From JAFECT01 sp964432415 (GTDB lineage Bacteria > Pseudomonadota > Alphaproteobacteria > Caulobacterales > Caulobacteraceae), in the NCBI GenBank assembly GCA_964432415.1, contig CAYSNW010000006.1, forward strand, positions 35,358-99,357: a stretch of DNA of 64,000 nucleotides, written 5' to 3'. This document shows positions 60,644 to 64,000 of the stretch, piece by piece. Numbering within the stretch: the first letter of the stretch is position 1; the number at the start of each line of letters is the position of its first letter. A program made the translations under genes and the position numbers. The notes under the pieces are model-generated. The model ran no database searches. It saw only the letters and a program-made list of their open reading frames with translations, and was not told where the DNA came from.

Positions 60644-62659
60644 CTACCGATGCCGCCGCGCATGGCCGGCCGGCTTGCTTCCGCCGTCCCAGCCCAGGAA
60701 GTGCATGAGCCGGCTCCAGAAGCCGCCCTCGACCGGCGCGCGCGCCTCGAGGCCGCCGGGGACCCGGAGGTCGCGGTGGGTGGCCAAGGCCCGGCCCGCG
60801 ACCTCGCGCCAGATCTGGGCGGGCAGTTCGCCGCCCTTGACCCCGTCCATGGGCGAGTTGTCGTCGTTGCCGACCCAGACGCCGATCACCAGGTCGCCGG
60901 CGAAACCCACAAAGACCGCGTCGCGGTAGTCCGAGGTGGTGCCGGTCTTGCCGTAGACCTGGGTTGAACGCAGGCCCGCGGCGCGCCCGGTGCCGTGGTC
61001 CACCACCGCGCGCAGCATCTGCAGCAGCGGCCAGCGCTCGCGCGTCTCGACGAAACGGCGACCCTCCGGGACCTTCGTCCCCGGCAGACCATGGGGCGTG
61101 ATCGGGTAGCGGCCGGCGGCGATGGCGCCGTAGGCGGAAGTCAGCTCCAGCAGATTGAGCTGCGAGGTCCCGAGCGGCAGGGTCGGACCGGTCTCCAGCG
61201 GGCTCCTCACGCCCAGGTCGCGGGCGGCGCGGATGACCTCACCGCGCCCGACCTTCTCGGACAGGCGCACGGCGGCGACATTGCTGGACTGGGCGAAGGC
61301 TTCGCGCAAGGTGAGCGGAGGGCCAAAGCGGCCTTCGTAGTTCTGGGGCTTCCAGGCGCCGATCTGCAGGGGGCTGTTTTCGACCTTGCTGTCGGGATCG
61401 AGACCGGCGCGCAGCGCCGCGAGATAGACGAACAGCTTGAAGGCCGAGCCCGGCTGTCGACGCGCCTGGACCGCGCGGTTGAAGCGACTGGCGGCATAGG
61501 AGCGGCCCCCGACCATGGCCAGGACCGAACCGTCGCGGCGCATGGCCACCAGCGCCGCCTGGGTCGCGCCGCGGCGGCGCCCCGTGTTTCGCAGCACCGC
61601 CTCGATGGTGCGTTCGGCGTCCTGCTGCAGGCGGCGGTCGATCGTGGTGTAGACCTGCGTCTCGCCGTAGCTGGGGCCGAAGGCCTGGCGCGCCTCGGGC
61701 GCCACCCAGTCGGCGAAGTAGTCGCCCTCGGGCCGGTCGAAGGCGCCGTCGCTGGGTTCGGCCGCGACGGCCGAGGCGGCCTGCTGGGGTGTGATGGTCC
61801 CGGTTTCCGCCATGGCCGCGATGACGCGGCGTGCGCGGGCCTGGGCGAGGTCGAGGTTGTGGGTGGGCGCCAGGCGCGAAGGGGCGTTGACCACCCCGGC
61901 CAGCATGGCGGCTTCGCCCAGACTGAGGTCCTGGGGCTGCTTGCCGAAGTAGTGGGCCGCGGCCGCCCGCAGGCCATAGACCCCGTCACCGAAGTAGGCG
62001 CTGGAGAGGTAGCGCGAGAGGATTTCTTCCTTGCCGAGCCTGAGCTCCAGCCAGAAGGCGATCAGGGCCTCCTGCAGCTTGCGCGCGATGTGGCGCCGGC
62101 CGTCCAGGAAGCTGTTCTTGGCCAGCTGCTGGGTGATGGTGGAGCCGCCCTGGACGTAGCGGCGGGCCTTGATGTCGGCGACGATGGCGCGCGCCAGGCT
62201 TCGGAAATCCACACCCCAGTGCTGGTAGAAGCGCCGGTCCTCAATGGCGATGAAGGCGCCCTTGACCTGCAGCGGCAGCTTGCGCGCGTCCACGGGCTCG
62301 CCCTTGACCGCCCCGATGCGGGCGATGGCCTGGCCGTCGCTGGTCAGGATCACCAGCGACGGGGTCTGCAGTGGCTGCAGCGAGCGCGACAGCGGCAGGC
62401 TGAAGCTGGCGAAGACGAACAGGGCCGCCAGCAGCAGCCCCGCCAGCAGGGCGGCGCTGCCGCGACGCTTGTTGACCGGGATCGGGTCCGGCGTCGCTCC
62501 CGGCTCGGGCAGGGCGTCATAAAGCCATCGGGCGCCGCCACGCGCGCGCAGGATCGCCTGTTCCCCGAAGGCGCGCAGCCTGGGCGGGATCCGGGACGGG
62601 CGGGGCGGGGTTTCGGGATCGCTCAACGACCGGCCCTGGGCGCTCGAACGCCGCCGCAT
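60644..62659 (-). CDS. Class A penicillin-binding protein (PBP1A-like transglycosylase/transpeptidase)
   Basis: 671 residues. One N-terminal membrane helix (AALLAGLLLAALFVFASFSLPL) is followed by the GT51 glycosyltransferase with IAIEDRRFYQHWGVDF and GGSTITQQLAKN, RKLQEALIAFWLELRLGKEEIL. The transpeptidase has the SxxK Ser in GSAFKLF, the SSN triad, and KTGTT. Both activities should be intact, so it polymerises and crosslinks peptidoglycan. The size is smaller than typical PBP1A, closer to compact class A PBPs such as Caulobacter PbpY or PbpZ; the exact name is not resolved. Start at the ATG 62659. Confidence 0.88.
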   Translation of the reverse strand: MRRRSSAQGRSLSDPETPPRPSRIPPRLRAFGEQAILRARGGARWLYDALPEPGATPDPIPVNKRRGSAALLAGLLLAALFVFASFSLPLSRSLQPLQTPSLVILTSDGQAIARIGAVKGEPVDARKLPLQVKGAFIAIEDRRFYQHWGVDFRSLARAIVADIKARRYVQGGSTITQQLAKNSFLDGRRHIARKLQEALIAFWLELRLGKEEILSRYLSSAYFGDGVYGLRAAAAHYFGKQPQDLSLGEAAMLAGVVNAPSRLAPTHNLDLAQARARRVIAAMAETGTITPQQAASAVAAEPSDGAFDRPEGDYFADWVAPEARQAFGPSYGETQVYTTIDRRLQQDAERTIEAVLRNTGRRRGATQAALVAMRRDGSVLAMVGGRSYAASRFNRAVQARRQPGSAFKLFVYLAALRAGLDPDSKVENSPLQIGAWKPQNYEGRFGPPLTLREAFAQSSNVAAVRLSEKVGRGEVIRAARDLGVRSPLETGPTLPLGTSQLNLLELTSAYGAIAAGRYPITPHGLPGTKVPEGRRFVETRERWPLLQMLRAVVDHGTGRAAGLRSTQVYGKTGTTSDYRDAVFVGFAGDLVIGVWVGNDDNSPMDGVKGGELPAQIWREVAGRALATHRDLRVPGGLEARAPVEGGFWSRLMHFLGWDGGSKPAGHARRHR

Positions 62660-62739
62660 ACCGCCTGACCTGGGCAGCCGCCGGTCACCAAACGCCTCCC
62701 TCCCGTCCGCCGGCGCGCCTGTGAACCGGCCAGCCGTGC

Positions 62740-62811
62740 ATGAATCACATCCCTACCGCGCTTCTCGACCATTTCGGGGCGAACGGCCACGGGATCGCGC
62801 GGCCGGCGGCC
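62740..62811 (+). pseudogene. Degenerate duplicate of the alaS 5' end
   Basis: ATGAATCACATCC... at 62740 translates to MNHIPTALLDHFGANGHGIA and matches the real AlaS start MNHIRSAFLDYFGKNGHEVV encoded from 63700. The first 52 bases agree at about 45 positions. Upstream of each copy are GGTCAC and CTCCCTCCCGTC with the same spacing (62683 and 62696; 63642 and 63655). The match ends after about 24 codons, so this is a remnant and not a gene. Confidence 0.75.
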
Positions 62812-62896
62812 TCGACGGCGCGGGTTCGCCTCGCTTGTATTCCACGCAAAACGGATTGAAATGCCGAACGACCCTTGACGATCAAGGAGAGGAACA

Positions 62897-63499
62897 ATGC
62901 GCCTCAATACTCGTAGTGTCGTTCAGTGGATGGCGACCCAGCTCGGTAGTTGCCCCAAATGCATGCGCAGCGCCTTTTTCGCGGCGATGCTTGGCCTGTG
63001 CCTCGCGATGCTGGCGAGCCTGTTCGCGCCCACGCTTCCGGGCGTGTGGCTGCTCTGGCCCTTGGCCGGGGCGTTGGTAGGCCTCTGGTTACTGCATCTG
63101 GTTGTCTACGCCCTGCGCGTCGCGCGTTCGGGCGCCGGCGGCGGGTCGGCCCTGGCCGGCCCCGATGAAGCGATCAGTCCGCCACCCCTCCCGGACCTGG
63201 CGGGACGGCGGGCGTTCCTCGTCAGCGCGATGAAGGCGTTTGGTTTCGCGTTCCTGGCCACCAGCTTCTCCTTCGGAAGGTCGCGGGCGGACAGTTCGTG
63301 TCAGATCACGAGCTGCAGCGATCCGAAATGCGTCTGCGTGGCGCCGACCCCTAGATGCGTGTTCTGTCCCAATCGCAACGAATTCGCCTGCGCGCCTTCG
63401 GGCGTCACGATCTGCTGCAGCAATGAGGCCTTCTGGTCCTGCCAGAGCCCGACCCCGAACTGCTACGGCAACGGGGCGTCGCTGCCGCGCTGCCACTAG
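62897..63499 (+). CDS. Membrane protein with DUF3624-like N-terminus and Cys-rich C-terminal domain
   Basis: 200 residues. The N-terminus has LGSCPKCM and two membrane helices ending GLWLLHLVVYALR, resembling DUF3624. A linker leads to a Tat-like hydrophobic segment (RRAFLVSAMKAFGFAFLATSFSFGRSRA). The last 66 residues hold 12 cysteines (for example SSCQITSCSDPKCVCV, TICCSNEAF), enough for six disulfides. AAGGAGAGG precedes the ATG. Flanked by two copies of the alaS leader, it looks inserted or trapped in a duplication. Function unknown; the Cys-rich part may be exported and folded by disulfides. Confidence 0.6.
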   Translation: MRLNTRSVVQWMATQLGSCPKCMRSAFFAAMLGLCLAMLASLFAPTLPGVWLLWPLAGALVGLWLLHLVVYALRVARSGAGGGSALAGPDEAISPPPLPDLAGRRAFLVSAMKAFGFAFLATSFSFGRSRADSSCQITSCSDPKCVCVAPTPRCVFCPNRNEFACAPSGVTICCSNEAFWSCQSPTPNCYGNGASLPRCH

Positions 63500-63690
63500 C
63501 GGGCGAGGCGACACGCCAGTTTCAGATCCGGCTGTAAGGGAGATCAAGACCCAGGCCGTGCGGCACGGCGGACGCCGCGCGGGGATATCGGGCTGCGCGC
63601 CATTGTGCAGCGCCGCAAACCGCTTGGCTTGACCAGCCACGGGTCACTATATGTCTCCCTCCCGTCAGCCGGCGTCTATCTGGAGCGGCC

Positions 63691-64000
63691 ATGCCGTCTA
63701 TGAATCACATCCGCAGCGCGTTTCTCGACTATTTCGGGAAGAACGGCCACGAGGTCGTGCCGTCCGCGCCGTTGATCCCCCAGAACGACCCGACGCTGCT
63801 GTTCGTCAACGCCGGCATGGTGCCGTTCAAGAACGTCTTCACCGGCCAGGAGACCCGCGCCATCCCGCGCGCGGCGTCCTCGCAGAAGTGCGTGCGCGCC
63901 GGGGGCAAGCACAACGACCTGGACAACGTCGGCTACACGACGCGGCACCACACCTTCTTCGAGATGCTGGGGAATTTCTCCTTCGGCGACTACTTCAAGG
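63691..64000 (+). CDS. alaS: Alanyl-tRNA synthetase (partial, 5' end)
   Basis: The first 103 codons of AlaS are present: MNHIRSAFLDYFGKNGHEVVPSAPLIPQNDPTLLFVNAGMVPFKNVFTGQE, then RAASSQKCVRAGGKHNDLDNVGYTTRHHTFFEMLGNFSFGDYFK. This is the catalytic core's beginning, with motif 1 and the RHHTFFEMLGNFSFGDYF block. The start at 63691 (MPSMNH) or 63700 (MNHIR) is uncertain; Caulobacter relatives usually begin MPS. The gene continues past the window. AlaS charges tRNA-Ala. Confidence 0.96.
   Translation, partial: MPSMNHIRSAFLDYFGKNGHEVVPSAPLIPQNDPTLLFVNAGMVPFKNVFTGQETRAIPRAASSQKCVRAGGKHNDLDNVGYTTRHHTFFEMLGNFSFGDYFK

Noticed and set aside
62897..63499. Methylamine dehydrogenase light chain (Cys-rich, Tat-like signal) for the 200-residue protein
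   Set aside because: Only one Trp is present in the Cys-rich tail, so the two-Trp TTQ cofactor could not form, and there are two extra N-terminal helices. No mau genes are adjacent.

Overview
The window is high-GC alphaproteobacterial chromosome, most likely from a member of the Caulobacteraceae (Caulobacter or Phenylobacterium type). The reasons are a SpmX homologue (lysozyme domain, Pro/Glu linker, two membrane helices), a CckA hybrid kinase directly behind fliQ-fliR-flhB, CtrA-type boxes (GTTAACC) in front of flagellar operons, an alphaproteobacterial GAAC-N7-GAAC LexA box before recA, and the recA to alaS neighbourhood. This assignment is inference from gene content only.

Layout. 0-4.3 kb: a partial ArsR-like regulator, then lpxC, bamD and recN (envelope and DNA repair). 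4.3-12.4 kb: mixed genes (DUF4349 lipoprotein, cytochrome P460, msrB, SnoaL-like protein, CPBP protease, a large 7TM/GAF protein, and a coupled GlcG-like / S41-like exported pair). 12.4-19.9 kb: biotin-dependent carboxylase alpha subunit, VOC protein, DUF805 and DUF1330 proteins, a PadR regulator with a perfect palindrome before it, a secreted HExxH protease with TPR repeats, lipB, and an orphan FliN-like gene. 20.1-25.8 kb: tRNA-Leu(GAG), mgtE, spmX, isovaleryl-CoA dehydrogenase and two small coupled genes. 26.1-27.1 kb: an AT-richer, probably acquired SEC-C/HNH-like gene. 27.1-37.8 kb: flagellar export and rod genes (fliO-fliP leftward; flgB-flgC-fliE rightward; fliQ-fliR-flhB) plus cckA, interrupted by two tandem 2OG-Fe(II) oxygenase paralogues, an exported protein and folE. 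37.8-44.5 kb: YciI-like protein, two DUF805 genes, a degenerate GGDEF-EAL-like protein, an M28 peptidase and a TPR-sulfotransferase. 44.5-56.9 kb: a FixLJ-like two-component pair, two DUF885 proteins, an EF-hand lipoprotein, an EAL protein, a second membrane histidine kinase and a LytTR regulator. 57-64 kb: DUF5916 protein, recA, a class A PBP, a membrane protein with a Cys-rich tail, and the 5' end of alaS.

How the genes fit together. The export-gate genes (fliO, P, Q, R, flhB) and the proximal rod/MS-ring junction genes (flgB, flgC, fliE) carry matching promoter blocks that look like CtrA targets, and cckA, which feeds phosphate to CtrA, is the last gene of the fliQ cluster. spmX, another polarity and cell-cycle factor, has a strong sigma-54-type promoter, which agrees with the TacA/sigma-54 control known in Caulobacter. 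Dispersed palindromic repeats of three families lie in the gaps, two of them exactly between convergent gene ends.

The most unusual spots are: (i) a degenerate second copy of the alaS leader and 5' end about 960 bp upstream of the real one, bracketing the Cys-rich membrane protein gene; (ii) the AT-rich SEC-C/HNH-like gene; (iii) a 446-residue protein that reads as a GGDEF-EAL relic without catalytic residues; and (iv) two members of a repeat family built from tandem 9-mers in inverted orientation. No CRISPR array, prophage, transposase or rRNA was seen.
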